Positions 8,191-15,035 of a DNA stretch of 15,035 bases are shown piece after piece (the first letter of the stretch is position 1; each line of letters begins with the position of its first letter). The notes under the pieces are model-generated. The model had not been told where the DNA came from, searched no databases, and saw only the letters and a list, made by a program, of their open reading frames with translations. A program made the position numbers and the translations under genes. Source of the DNA: Chitinophagaceae bacterium (GTDB lineage: Bacteria > Bacteroidota > Bacteroidia > Chitinophagales > Chitinophagaceae); contig CANKGM010000021.1 of NCBI GenBank assembly GCA_947481355.1, forward strand, positions 1 through 15,035, in the 5' to 3' direction.

Positions 8191-9162
8191 ATGAAGAAAA
8201 TAAAATATTTTTATAATACAAATACGTTACGCTACGAGAAACAAGTAGTTCCTTTGAGGGTAGCCTTGTTAAGAATATTTGCCTTTATTTCAACAGCCAT
8301 TGTTACAGGGCTTATCATAGTAGCTATAGCATTCCGATTTCTAGATTCCCCCAAAGAGAAGCTGTTAAAAATTCAACTAGAAAGAACCGAAGACCAGAAT
8401 AGGCGCTATGCTGACATGGTAGTGGAAATAGATGGAAGGCTCAAACAACTAGAAAAACGAGACAACGAAGTCTATCGCTCAATCTTTGAGGCTAGTCCCA
8501 TTCCAGATAGTGCAAGAGCCAAGGAAATTGAGAATAAAAAAGAGCTACAAAAAGTTGCCAAAATGGACAACGAAGAATTAACAGATGGACTGTACAAAAC
8601 GCTAAATATCCTCTACAATAGGGTAATGCACCAAGAAAAATCCTATAAAGAAATTGGAGACATGGTCAGAAATAAGGAAAAGTTACTCGCTAGTACCCCC
8701 GCCATACAACCGGTAAGTAATAAAGACTTAAATAGGCTTTCATCAGGATTTAGCTATCGTATCGACCCGATTTATAAGACGGTGAAATTTCATGCTGGTC
8801 TAGATTTCTCAGCTCCTCAAGGAACACCTATATATGCAACAGCCAATGGGGTTGTTAGAGTTGCAGGTAATCTAGGAAATGGATATGGAAACCACGTCAT
8901 TATTAACCATGGTTATCAATATTCAACCTTATACGGGCATATGTATCGAATAAAAGTGAGGGTAGGCCAATCCATAAAACGTGGAGAGGTTATTGGCTAT
9001 GTTGGAAATACAGGAAAATCAACTGGACCACATGTCCATTATGAAGTTATGAAGGGAGGACGTCACCTTGACCCCATCTACTTTTTCTATAACGACCTCA
9101 CTCCTGAGCAATACCAACAGATCTTAAAAATTGCTGCCTCTAGGAACCAATCGTTCGACTAA
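8191..9162 (+). CDS. Membrane-anchored M23/LytM-family metallopeptidase
   Basis: The protein has 323 residues: a short cytoplasmic lead, one membrane helix at about 24-49, a charged coiled-coil-like stretch at about 55-92 with more helix to 165, and a C-terminal LytM domain (about 183-298). The zinc ligands are visible as HAGLD (H201, D205) and the second His of HVHYE (H283). The other two conserved histidines, H250 in YGHM and H281, are also present, so the domain looks catalytically complete. M23 enzymes cut peptide bridges of peptidoglycan; with this anchor it should act in the periplasm, on cell-wall growth or division, like DipM/MepM-type proteins. It starts divergently from alaS and precedes the MerR-type gene by 63 bases. 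The ATG at 8191 is preceded by a weak purine stretch (AGG) and gives an N-terminus (MKKIKYFYNTNTLRYEK) typical of this group in Bacteroidota. Confidence 0.93.
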   Translation: MKKIKYFYNTNTLRYEKQVVPLRVALLRIFAFISTAIVTGLIIVAIAFRFLDSPKEKLLKIQLERTEDQNRRYADMVVEIDGRLKQLEKRDNEVYRSIFEASPIPDSARAKEIENKKELQKVAKMDNEELTDGLYKTLNILYNRVMHQEKSYKEIGDMVRNKEKLLASTPAIQPVSNKDLNRLSSGFSYRIDPIYKTVKFHAGLDFSAPQGTPIYATANGVVRVAGNLGNGYGNHVIINHGYQYSTLYGHMYRIKVRVGQSIKRGEVIGYVGNTGKSTGPHVHYEVMKGGRHLDPIYFFYNDLTPEQYQQILKIAASRNQSFD

Positions 9163-9177
9163 TCGTTCCAAAACTGT

Positions 9178-9208
9178 GAATAACTCTATAGCTATTCATC
9201 TTGAATAG
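9178..9208. repeat. Alternating GAATA/TATTC repeats before the MerR-type gene
   Basis: Three copies of one pentamer alternate in direction: GAATA (9178-9182), TATTC (9193-9197) and GAATA (9203-9207). The last two form a perfect 6+6 inverted repeat, CTATTC-ATCTT-GAATAG (9192-9208). They sit in the 63-base gap before the MerR-type gene, just ahead of a TAATTTTG box (9213-9220) that is only 5 bases before ATG 9226. This could be an operator for autoregulation or a weak stem ending the M23 transcript; there is no clear T-run. Function is inferred. Confidence 0.35.
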
Positions 9209-9225
9209 TCTATAATTTTGTAACG

Positions 9226-9804
9226 ATGCTAATACAACTGGAACTTTTCGGTGAAGCGCCTAAAAAACAAGAAAAACATAGCAAACCACCTAAAGTGGGG
9301 AACTATAATCTTGCCCCTCCCTCAAATGTGGTAGCAGAACCTGCTGCAATTGCAAATAAGGTTATTAATGCTGAGAAAGCTCCAATCAACATAGAAGTTG
9401 AGCAAAGAAAACCTTCTGGCAGACATGCAATCAGCAGTTTTTCTGCAGATGCAGCTATGGTTAACATACCAGATGACAAAATTCTCTTTAGTAAATCATA
9501 TTACCCTATCAGTGAAGTGGCAATAATGTTCAACGTGAATATCTCTTTATTGCGGTTTTGGGAAAAAGAATTCGATGTATTAAAGCCAAGAAAAAATAGA
9601 AAGGGAAATAGATTGTTTAGGCCAGAGGATATCAAAATGCTAAAGCTTATTTATTTCTTACTTCGCGAAAAAAAATATACTATTGAAGGAGCGAAAGTGT
9701 TCATAAAAAAGGGAAAGAAATCAACTCAAAAATTTGAAGCAATTGAAAGTTTAAAACAAATTCGGTTGATGTTGATTGAATTAAAAACAGGGCTATCCGC
9801 TTAA
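9226..9804 (+). CDS. MerR-family transcriptional regulator without effector domain
   Basis: Of 192 residues, the first 85 or so are rich in Pro, Lys, Ala and Asn and look disordered. A MerR-type winged helix-turn-helix follows at about 91-160: YYPISEVAIMFNVNISLLRF (helix-turn-helix), WEKEFDVLKP, then the wing NRKGNRLFRPEDI and a helix through REKKYTIEGAKVFIKKG. Classical MerR proteins continue with a long dimerisation helix and a ligand- or metal-binding domain. Here only about 30 residues remain and there is no cysteine metal site, so it resembles the short MerR group common in Bacteroidota. Target and signal are unknown; it could bind its own upstream repeats (9178-9208). The gene follows the M23 peptidase and may be co-transcribed with it. 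Its TAA overlaps the stop of the convergent channel gene by 4 bases. Confidence 0.88.
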   Translation: MLIQLELFGEAPKKQEKHSKPPKVGNYNLAPPSNVVAEPAAIANKVINAEKAPINIEVEQRKPSGRHAISSFSADAAMVNIPDDKILFSKSYYPISEVAIMFNVNISLLRFWEKEFDVLKPRKNRKGNRLFRPEDIKMLKLIYFLLREKKYTIEGAKVFIKKGKKSTQKFEAIESLKQIRLMLIELKTGLSA

Positions 9805-9822
9805 TCTAACCGTGAAGTAGCC
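9787..9822 (-). terminator. Weak candidate terminator for the ftsH-to-mscS transcript
   Basis: Read on the minus strand, GGCTA (9822-9818) plus CTT can pair with AAG plus TAGCC (9795-9791), leaving a loop and an unpaired CGGA on one side, and is followed by CTGTTTTT. The stem starts inside the channel gene end and spans both overlapping stop codons. The stem is short and interrupted, so this is only a possibility. Confidence 0.22.
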
Positions 9823-10889
9823 AAAATCTTATCCTTACCAGCCATTCCAATGCCCATATTCTCTAACAACTCAAGAACTGCAATATTAACTTGTTGTTTA
9901 AGCTCATTGAATTCACTAATGGCAATCACTTGTACAAAATATTCAACCGTAATCAAGTAAGCATCTGAGCGAATGTCACTCAAATAAACAGACTGCTCAA
10001 TAATTTGGAATTCGGATAATTTTTCTTCGATATTCTTAATGAGAATTTTTAAATCTGCGGCGATAGTTTTCAACTCCAATTGAAGCAAAATTTCCGCTCT
10101 TCGATTTGTTCTTAATGAAATATTATCAACAATACTATCTACCATCTGCTTATTGGGAATTGTCACATATGTTCTTTCAGTAGTTCTAATTCGTGTACTT
10201 CGAAGCCCAATTTTTTCAACAGTTCCATTAACTTGATGAACCTTAAGTATATCTCCCACAGTAAAAGGCTTATCAAAAAATATAATAAAAGAAGCAATAA
10301 GATTTTCTATACTTTCCTTTGCCGCAAGGGCTAGGGCAGCTCCTGCAAGACTAAGACCAGCAAGAATTTTTGTAATATCCTGATTGAATATAAATCGGAT
10401 GATAACTAGAATACAAACTATGATTACCAATACCTTTAAAAACTCACGAAAGAAAATAATTAATTGATTGTCGGTGTAATCCTTTGTTTGATTGGCCTTC
10501 TTCTCCAACACAATGGCCATATAATCAATCACCTTAAGGATAGTATAAAAGAAAAGATAAATTAGCACTCCTGTAGCAAGACCTGAAATCAAATCTTGAG
10601 AAGTTGATTTTAATATATTGAATCTAAACGCTTTCGGAAAGACAAGTCCCCCAAAAGCAAGGTACCCAGTTAAAAAAACAATGAAATTTTCTAATGGCGC
10701 TAAGATGAGTTCAAAAAACTCAGTTTCATTTATTCTTCTGCCCAACTTTCGGAAAAGAAAAAAAATGAGTCTAGTAATATTCTTACTTGCTCGTTTTTTC
10801 AGGATAAAAATAATTAACAAGACTAATCCAACGACCAAATAATCACCAATGGGATTATTGAGTAAGATTTTATTAGTTAGATCTTGCAT
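9801..10889 (-). CDS. MscS-family small-conductance mechanosensitive channel
   Basis: The 362-residue protein has membrane helices at about 16-32, 63-88, 101-126 and 146-168. These are followed by the pore-lining helix region rich in Ala and Gly (AGLSLAGAALALAAKESIEN, about 177-196) that marks MscS. The beta domain follows with FDKPFTVGDILKV (205-217), GTVEKIGLRSTRIRT (222-236) and the TIPN turn (243-246). A soluble alpha/beta C-terminal domain completes the fold to about residue 350. MscS channels open under membrane tension in hypo-osmotic shock and release solutes from the cytoplasm. It has one or two more N-terminal helices than E. coli MscS (three helices, 286 residues). It starts 18 bases after the exported-protein gene and so is probably the last gene of the ftsH run, possibly with its own promoter (10903-10933). 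Its stop codon overlaps that of the MerR-type gene. Confidence 0.93.
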   Translation of the reverse strand: MQDLTNKILLNNPIGDYLVVGLVLLIIFILKKRASKNITRLIFFLFRKLGRRINETEFFELILAPLENFIVFLTGYLAFGGLVFPKAFRFNILKSTSQDLISGLATGVLIYLFFYTILKVIDYMAIVLEKKANQTKDYTDNQLIIFFREFLKVLVIIVCILVIIRFIFNQDITKILAGLSLAGAALALAAKESIENLIASFIIFFDKPFTVGDILKVHQVNGTVEKIGLRSTRIRTTERTYVTIPNKQMVDSIVDNISLRTNRRAEILLQLELKTIAADLKILIKNIEEKLSEFQIIEQSVYLSDIRSDAYLITVEYFVQVIAISEFNELKQQVNIAVLELLENMGIGMAGKDKILATSRLD

Positions 10890-10902
10890 GATATAAATAT
10901 AA

Positions 10903-10933
10903 CAAAATTATTTAGTCCATTTATAGGATACAA
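10903..10933 (-). promoter_or_regulatory. Candidate internal promoter for the MscS-type channel gene
   Basis: On the minus strand TTG (10933-10931), 20 bases, and TAATTTTG (10910-10903) match the Bacteroidota TTG-N19-20-TAnnTTTG pattern. The boxes overlap the last codons of the upstream exported-protein gene and lie about 13 bases before ATG 10889. This would allow the channel to be expressed separately from the ftsH run. The match is direct; function is inferred. Confidence 0.4.
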
Positions 10934-11723
10934 TTCTATCGTCATAAAGCGCGATACATCCATCAGCCATAAAAGTTAGTTGCTTTGCCGTTTCCAATCC
11001 TAATGGGATTTTGATTTCGTTGATACTAACATCTCCAGGAGTGAAAACAAACACCTTTTCACTACCTATTCCAAGGATGTTTTTACCTAAAGGCTGAATA
11101 TCCTTCCATCCTAATAAAGTAATTTTTTTCTTAAACCCTCCATAATAATCAAAAATATAGAGTCCTTTTAAAGGGTCATAGAGATAGACAAATCCACCGT
11201 TGTCAATCACAATAGAAGGTGATATGGCTTCTGAAAATACAATCCTGAGATCTGATGTTTCAAATAATACAGCACCTTCTTCACTTAATTTTTTCAACTT
11301 ACTTTCTTGCTCATCAAAAACCCAAATCTTGTTGTCGTAACTAGGGCCTAACGCTTCAACTTGAAAAAGAGAGTGCTTTTTTAAATCAATCCTATTTACT
11401 ACTTGCATCAATCTATCAAGAACAACAATATTTCGATATTGCTTAAAATACAATACAGTTCTTAAGGCATTACCAAAGGCAATATGATTTACTTTTCCTA
11501 AACGTTTAACATCATTAAAAACACCTATGGAATCAAAATTCGAATTAAACTTTTTCAATTGCCCGCCTGAAGTAAGTGCAAAAACATTACCAAGCTCATC
11601 TGCTTTTACATAAACATAATCCCCAATTATTTCATGATGTAATATAGGGACAGGGAATTGCTGTGCATAGATAAAACTAAAGGAAAAAAAGCAACATAGT
11701 AATGATGGAAAAAATTTACGCAT
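10908..11723 (-). CDS. Exported protein of unknown function, propeller-like
   Basis: I do not recognise a named family. The 271-residue protein starts with a clear signal peptide (MRKFFPSLLCCFFSFSFIYA, likely cut after residue 20). The rest is beta-rich, with recurring blade-like units of the kind "hydrophobic strand, DELGNVFALT, strand, GQLKKFN": for example VYVKADELGNVFALTSGGQ (38-56), KIWVFDEQESKLKKLSEEG (about 131-149) and FVYLYDPLKGLYIFDYYGG (about 173-191). These suggest an NHL- or PQQ-like beta-propeller with four to six blades; there is no lipobox and no catalytic motif. It should reside in the periplasm or outer membrane. Its ATG lies inside the end of lpxH with an 8-base overlap, implying translational coupling. 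A role in envelope or lipid A biology is a guess from position only. Confidence 0.8.
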   Translation of the reverse strand: MRKFFPSLLCCFFSFSFIYAQQFPVPILHHEIIGDYVYVKADELGNVFALTSGGQLKKFNSNFDSIGVFNDVKRLGKVNHIAFGNALRTVLYFKQYRNIVVLDRLMQVVNRIDLKKHSLFQVEALGPSYDNKIWVFDEQESKLKKLSEEGAVLFETSDLRIVFSEAISPSIVIDNGGFVYLYDPLKGLYIFDYYGGFKKKITLLGWKDIQPLGKNILGIGSEKVFVFTPGDVSINEIKIPLGLETAKQLTFMADGCIALYDDRIVSYKWTK

Positions 11724-12477
11724 GAAGGTTCTGCTTTAACGTTAGTTCGGAACCATCAAAAACAGCATAAGAATCATACTTAATCCAATCACCTAAATTA
11801 ATATACTTACTTTCTGCAGAAAGGCTAAAGTCGATTGGTAAATGCCTATGCCCAAAAATGAAATAATCGAATGCCTCTGCTTTCAAGATGTCTTTGCAAT
11901 AAGTAATTAACCACTCCCCTTGTTCCCCAAGAAATTTTTCATCACTTTCCCCTGTACTAGCACGACTTGTTTTGCTGAAATAATTTGCCAGCCCTATCCC
12001 AAAATGGGGTGGAATTAGTCCAAATAAAAAGGCACAAATTGGATTACGAAAAATGCGCTTTATGAATTTATACCCGTAATCACCAGGCCCCAATCCATCA
12101 CCATGGCCTATATAAAACTTCTTATTATTATAGGAAAACACCTTGGGATTTTGATAGACTTGAACATTTAATTCATTTTCAAAGTAGCCAGACATCCACA
12201 TGTCATGATTTCCTGTAAAGAAATGAACTGGGATGCCTCTATCGGTTAGTTCTGCAATTTTGCCTAGAATTCTAACATATCCTTTCGGCACTACACTGCG
12301 GTATTCAAACCAAAAATCAAATAGATCGCCTACAATGAATATTTCTGCTGCATCATTTGATATTTCTTCTAGGAAGGAAACTATCTTTTTTTCTCTGACA
12401 AGACTTTGGGCATGATTAGGGGCCCCAAGATGAAAGTCGGAAAGAAAATATATTTTTTTTTCAGCAGGGATTTCCAT
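11716..12477 (-). CDS. lpxH: UDP-2,3-diacylglucosamine diphosphatase LpxH
   Basis: LpxH hydrolyses UDP-2,3-diacylglucosamine to lipid X and UMP, the fourth step of lipid A synthesis, at the inner membrane surface. Counting from ATG 12477 the 253-residue protein has all calcineurin-like metallophosphoesterase motifs: SDFHLG (D14, H16), GDLFD (D51), GNHD (89-92), HGDG (H125) and GHRH (H210, H212). An insertion of about 45 residues rich in Phe, Ile and Pro (about 136-170) fits the lipid-binding cap of LpxH, which separates it from generic phosphoesterases. A TTG at 12483 would add only two residues; I prefer the ATG. It follows the LUD gene by about 43 bases and overlaps the next gene by 8. A TATATTTG box (12488-12481) lies just ahead but lacks a -33 partner. 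Confidence 0.92.
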   Translation of the reverse strand: MEIPAEKKIYFLSDFHLGAPNHAQSLVREKKIVSFLEEISNDAAEIFIVGDLFDFWFEYRSVVPKGYVRILGKIAELTDRGIPVHFFTGNHDMWMSGYFENELNVQVYQNPKVFSYNNKKFYIGHGDGLGPGDYGYKFIKRIFRNPICAFLFGLIPPHFGIGLANYFSKTSRASTGESDEKFLGEQGEWLITYCKDILKAEAFDYFIFGHRHLPIDFSLSAESKYINLGDWIKYDSYAVFDGSELTLKQNLHA

Positions 12478-12520
12478 GTTCAAATATACTCAGTAAATGA
12501 TATAGAAGATTCTGTTGTAC

Positions 12521-13156
12521 TTATTTATCGAGAAGAAAACAATATACCTCCTTAGGACCATGTACTCCCACTACTAAGGTTTTCTCAATGTCAGCAGTTC
12601 TACTTGGGCCTGTTGCAAATGAAATTTGTGAGGGAATATTATCGCCATACTTTTTTTGCAGGTAAATTAATGCATCCTTTACATCATATACAATCTGACT
12701 ACTTTTTGCAATACAAATATGAATAGGTGCATATACACTTGTGGTTCTACCTGAAGACTCCATGGAAGAAAGTACCATAGATCCAGTTCTTGCTACCAAT
12801 AATTCACAACGAGTTATAGATACATCCGATTCGGCCAAGGACTTTTCAGAAAAGGAATCAAACCCAAAAGAGGTAAATGCATTGCGAAGATTTTCATCAA
12901 TACAAAAAACCTCATTCCATTTTTGTGTAATCGCTAACGCTTTGATTTGATTAACCAAATCTTCTTCATCTATACAAAAAGAAAATTGACCAAGAAGTGA
13001 AGTAAACTTTTCTGCGAACAATACTGCAAGATCCTCTTCTGAAGGAGTAAATGAAAAATCAATCTTTTCAATCTGCTGAAAAGGAGCAGGCACTGGTTGA
13101 GTAAGCGCCTTTCTGATGTGCTTAAGAATACTCTCTTTGGCTGAAGAGGCTTTCAT
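12521..13156 (-). CDS. LUD-domain (LutC/YkgG-like) protein
   Basis: The 211-residue protein matches the LUD (lactate utilisation) fold. It has ARTGSMVLSS (122-131), a central strand-helix region, and the family signature GPSRTADIEKTLVVGVHGPKE split as GPSRTADIE (183-191) and GVHGP (197-201) near the C-terminus. In Bacillus LutC works with the iron-sulfur proteins LutA and LutB to oxidise L-lactate. Neither partner is here, so lactate metabolism is not supported. A stand-alone LUD gene directly behind ftsH is, from what I know, a usual arrangement in Bacteroidota, and its job there is not established. Only 2 bases separate its ATG from the ftsH stop, so co-translation is likely. Confidence 0.85.
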   Translation of the reverse strand: MKASSAKESILKHIRKALTQPVPAPFQQIEKIDFSFTPSEEDLAVLFAEKFTSLLGQFSFCIDEEDLVNQIKALAITQKWNEVFCIDENLRNAFTSFGFDSFSEKSLAESDVSITRCELLVARTGSMVLSSMESSGRTTSVYAPIHICIAKSSQIVYDVKDALIYLQKKYGDNIPSQISFATGPSRTADIEKTLVVGVHGPKEVYCFLLDK

Positions 13157-13158
13157 GT

Positions 13159-15035
13159 TTACTCTGCTTTATTATCTTCAGACTTTTTTTCTTCAACGGC
13201 AGCAGGCTCTGTAGAAGTCAAATCTACAACAGGTGGTAAACCAACAACTTCATCACTTGCAAATATCTTTTTCTCTTCGTATGGTCTTTTTCCGATAAGA
13301 TCTTCTACATCTTGTTGATGCAAAACCTCTCTATCTAACAAGGCCAATGCGATTTTTTCTACTTCTGCTTTACGTTCAGTTAACAATGCCTTAGTTCGCT
13401 GATATGCTTTATCAACCAATCCCCTAACTTCTTCATCAATGATTTTTCCTGTTTCCTCGCTATATGGCTTAGTAAATACACTCTCTTGTTGAGGATCATA
13501 GAAACTTACATTGCCAACCTTCTCATTCATTCCATATACAGTAACCATGGCGTAGGATAGCTTTGTTACTTGCTGTAAATCGTTTTGAGCCCCTGTAGAA
13601 ATTTTACCAAAGAAAATATCTTCACTAGCTCTTCCGCCTAAAGTCATACACATTTGGTCTGTTAACTGTTCAACATCATAAAGATATTGCTCCTTCGGTG
13701 TATACTGTGCATACCCAAGAGCGGCAACACCACGGGGCACAATCGTTACTTTAAGGAGTGGATATGCATGTTCAAGATACCAACCGCAAACTGCGTGGCC
13801 TGCTTCATGATATGCAATAATTTTTTTCTCTTCAGGAAGTATGATTTTATTTTTCTTTTCTAATCCACCAATTACTCGATCGATGGCATCTTGAAAATCA
13901 TCCATTTCAACCTGCGTCTTTCCCTTACGTGCAGCAATCAATGCAGCTTCATTACATACGTTTGCAATATCAGCTCCAGCAAAACCAGGAGTTTGTTCTG
14001 CTAATTTGTGAATAGCAAGTTTGTCAGAATGTTTAATTGGCTTGAGATGCACATGGAATATTTCTTCCCTTCCCTTTACATCTGGCTTATCAATGCTGAT
14101 TTGACGATCAAATCGACCTGGCCTTAATAGTGCGCTATCCAATACATCAGGACGGTTTGTTGCCGCTAGAATGATAATTCCGCTATCACCTCCGAAACCA
14201 TCCATCTCAACAAGCAGCTGATTTAGGGTGTTTTCACGCTCATCGTTACTCATCATCATGTTCTTTCCACGTGCACGTCCAATGGCATCAATCTCATCTA
14301 TAAATATGATACATGGTGCTTTTTCCCTTGCCTGCTTAAATAGATCACGAACCCTACTGGCACCAACTCCTACGAATAATTCAACAAAATCCGATCCAGA
14401 CATTGAGAAAAATGGCACTTGGGCTTCACCCGCCATAGCCTTTGCAAGCAATGTTTTACCTGTTCCGGGAGGACCAACAAGCAATGCACCTTTAGGAATT
14501 TTACCTCCTAGAGCTGTATATTTCTTTGGGTTTTTTAAAAAATCTACAATTTCCATTACTTCCTGCTTTGCCTCTTCGAGTCCAGCTACATCATTGAAAT
14601 TGATATTCACTTTTGTACCCTTATCGAATAATTGAGCCTTGGATTTGCCAATATTGAAAATACCACCGCCGCCACCGCCGCCGCCTGATCCACCACCCAT
14701 CTTTCTCATCATAAGAACGAATAGTAAACCAAACATGAGTAATGGGAAAAGGAAGTTTACCAATGGTCCAAAAAATTCTGGATCACTTACAGGGTCAACA
14801 GCCACCGGATTGACTTCTGGGTGAACTGCAAAGTATTTATCAAGATTTTCTTGATAGTCGTCTACTTTAGAATAGCTAAATTGAAAATGAGGTCCTTTAG
14901 ACGTTTTGGCGTAAACCAATTTATCTCCCAAGAGCTCCTTATAAGCAGGTTTTGAAAGGCTATCTGGCTTAATATAAACTCTAATTACTCCTTTATTTTT
15001 TACTGGTTCTAACTTAAGCACATCATTATTGATGA
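13159..15035 (-). CDS. ftsH: ATP-dependent zinc metalloprotease FtsH (N-terminus cut by window edge)
   Basis: FtsH is a membrane-bound hexameric AAA+ protease that degrades damaged or regulatory membrane and cytosolic proteins, often including lipid A enzymes. The open frame runs past base 15035, so 624 residues are visible and the first membrane helix and true start are missing; the GTG at 15021 is an internal Val codon. Numbering from that codon: part of the periplasmic domain (1-82), second membrane helix (about 83-105), a glycine tract (109-120), Walker A GPPGTGKT (183-190), Walker B IIFIDEIDA (238-246), the second region of homology with ATNRPD and RPGRFDR (287-306), and the zinc site HEAGH (405-409) with third ligand D481 in STGAQND. 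The C-terminal tail (about 575-620) is acidic and Glu/Lys-rich. All catalytic residues are present. It leads the minus-strand run of LUD, lpxH, exported protein and channel. Confidence 0.97.
   Translation of the reverse strand, partial: INNDVLKLEPVKNKGVIRVYIKPDSLSKPAYKELLGDKLVYAKTSKGPHFQFSYSKVDDYQENLDKYFAVHPEVNPVAVDPVSDPEFFGPLVNFLFPLLMFGLLFVLMMRKMGGGSGGGGGGGGIFNIGKSKAQLFDKGTKVNINFNDVAGLEEAKQEVMEIVDFLKNPKKYTALGGKIPKGALLVGPPGTGKTLLAKAMAGEAQVPFFSMSGSDFVELFVGVGASRVRDLFKQAREKAPCIIFIDEIDAIGRARGKNMMMSNDERENTLNQLLVEMDGFGGDSGIIILAATNRPDVLDSALLRPGRFDRQISIDKPDVKGREEIFHVHLKPIKHSDKLAIHKLAEQTPGFAGADIANVCNEAALIAARKGKTQVEMDDFQDAIDRVIGGLEKKNKIILPEEKKIIAYHEAGHAVCGWYLEHAYPLLKVTIVPRGVAALGYAQYTPKEQYLYDVEQLTDQMCMTLGGRASEDIFFGKISTGAQNDLQQVTKLSYAMVTVYGMNEKVGNVSFYDPQQESVFTKPYSEETGKIIDEEVRGLVDKAYQRTKALLTERKAEVEKIALALLDREVLHQQDVEDLIGKRPYEEKKIFASDEVVGLPPVVDLTSTEPAAVEEKKSEDNKAE
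14662..14697 (-). repeat. Glycine-codon repeat in ftsH
   Basis: Twelve codons encode GGGSGGGGGGGG, seen on the plus strand as runs of CCACCGCC units. The tract is much richer in G+C than its surroundings and lies between the second membrane helix and the AAA+ domain. It is a flexible linker; polyglycine at this place is common in Bacteroidota FtsH. The near-identical triplets make it a candidate for length variation between strains. Confidence 0.75.

Noticed and set aside
9149..9168. Direct repeat AATCGTTC, two copies 12 bases apart, across the M23 stop codon
   Set aside because: Only two short copies, partly coding; likely chance.
12481..12488. TATATTTG box as lpxH promoter
   Set aside because: Exact -7 match, but only 3 bases before the ATG and no TTG at -33; lpxH is more simply read from the ftsH-LUD transcript.
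14228..14635. 135-codon open frame antisense to ftsH
   Set aside because: It mirrors the conserved AAA+ coding sequence, has no recognisable domain and no promoter; a shadow of codon use in ftsH.
13159..15021. Treating GTG 15021 as the true ftsH start
   Set aside because: The frame stays open to the window edge upstream, and starting here would remove the first membrane helix that FtsH requires.
1..15035. Novel defence system, mobile element, CRISPR array or biosynthetic cluster
   Set aside because: Every gene but one belongs to a recognisable core family; no transposase, integrase, tRNA edge, long repeats or change in base composition apart from the glycine tract in ftsH.

Overview
The window is a compact, AT-rich piece of chromosome from a Gram-negative member of the Bacteroidota, most likely a Cytophagia-like lineage. 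The evidence for this is a PorZ-like beta-propeller protein at the left edge (linked to type IX secretion), a TlpA-type thioredoxin lipoprotein with a long N-terminal domain, an FtsH with a polyglycine linker, an ftsH-LUD gene pair, a lipid A gene (lpxH), and several upstream sequences matching the Bacteroidota promoter pattern TTTG/TTG-N19-20-TAnnTTTG. No stretch above about 130 bases lacks a gene. I see no mobile element, CRISPR array, phage gene, tRNA or rRNA.

Layout from left to right: (1) the N-terminal 90 codons of a porZ-like gene on the minus strand, cut by the window edge; (2) a divergent gene for a 783-residue RND/MMPL-family transporter (368-2719); (3) a minus-strand cluster of alaS (alanyl-tRNA synthetase), gatB (amidotransferase subunit B) and a TlpA-like lipoprotein, read in that order from 8063 down to 2757; (4) a 127-base divergent region with promoter-like boxes for both strands and a perfect 8+8 palindrome; (5) plus-strand genes for a membrane-anchored M23/LytM peptidase and a short MerR-type regulator; (6) a tightly packed minus-strand run, ftsH (N-terminus cut by the right edge), a LUD-domain protein, lpxH, an exported propeller-like protein of unknown function and an MscS-type channel, read from 15035 down to 9801. 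The MerR gene and the channel gene meet tail to tail and share the four bases of their stop codons.

Functionally the window mixes translation (AlaRS, GatCAB) with cell-envelope maintenance: FtsH membrane proteolysis, LpxH in lipid A synthesis, MscS osmotic safety valve, LytM-type peptidoglycan peptidase, TlpA-type redox lipoprotein, RND export and PorZ. This is ordinary core-genome content. I found no convincing undescribed system. The more useful leads are an RND transporter with a proton-relay-type Asp in only one half, operator-like palindromes before the alaS/M23 and MerR genes, a near-perfect promoter abutting the gatB start codon, and an uncharacterised exported protein overlapping lpxH.
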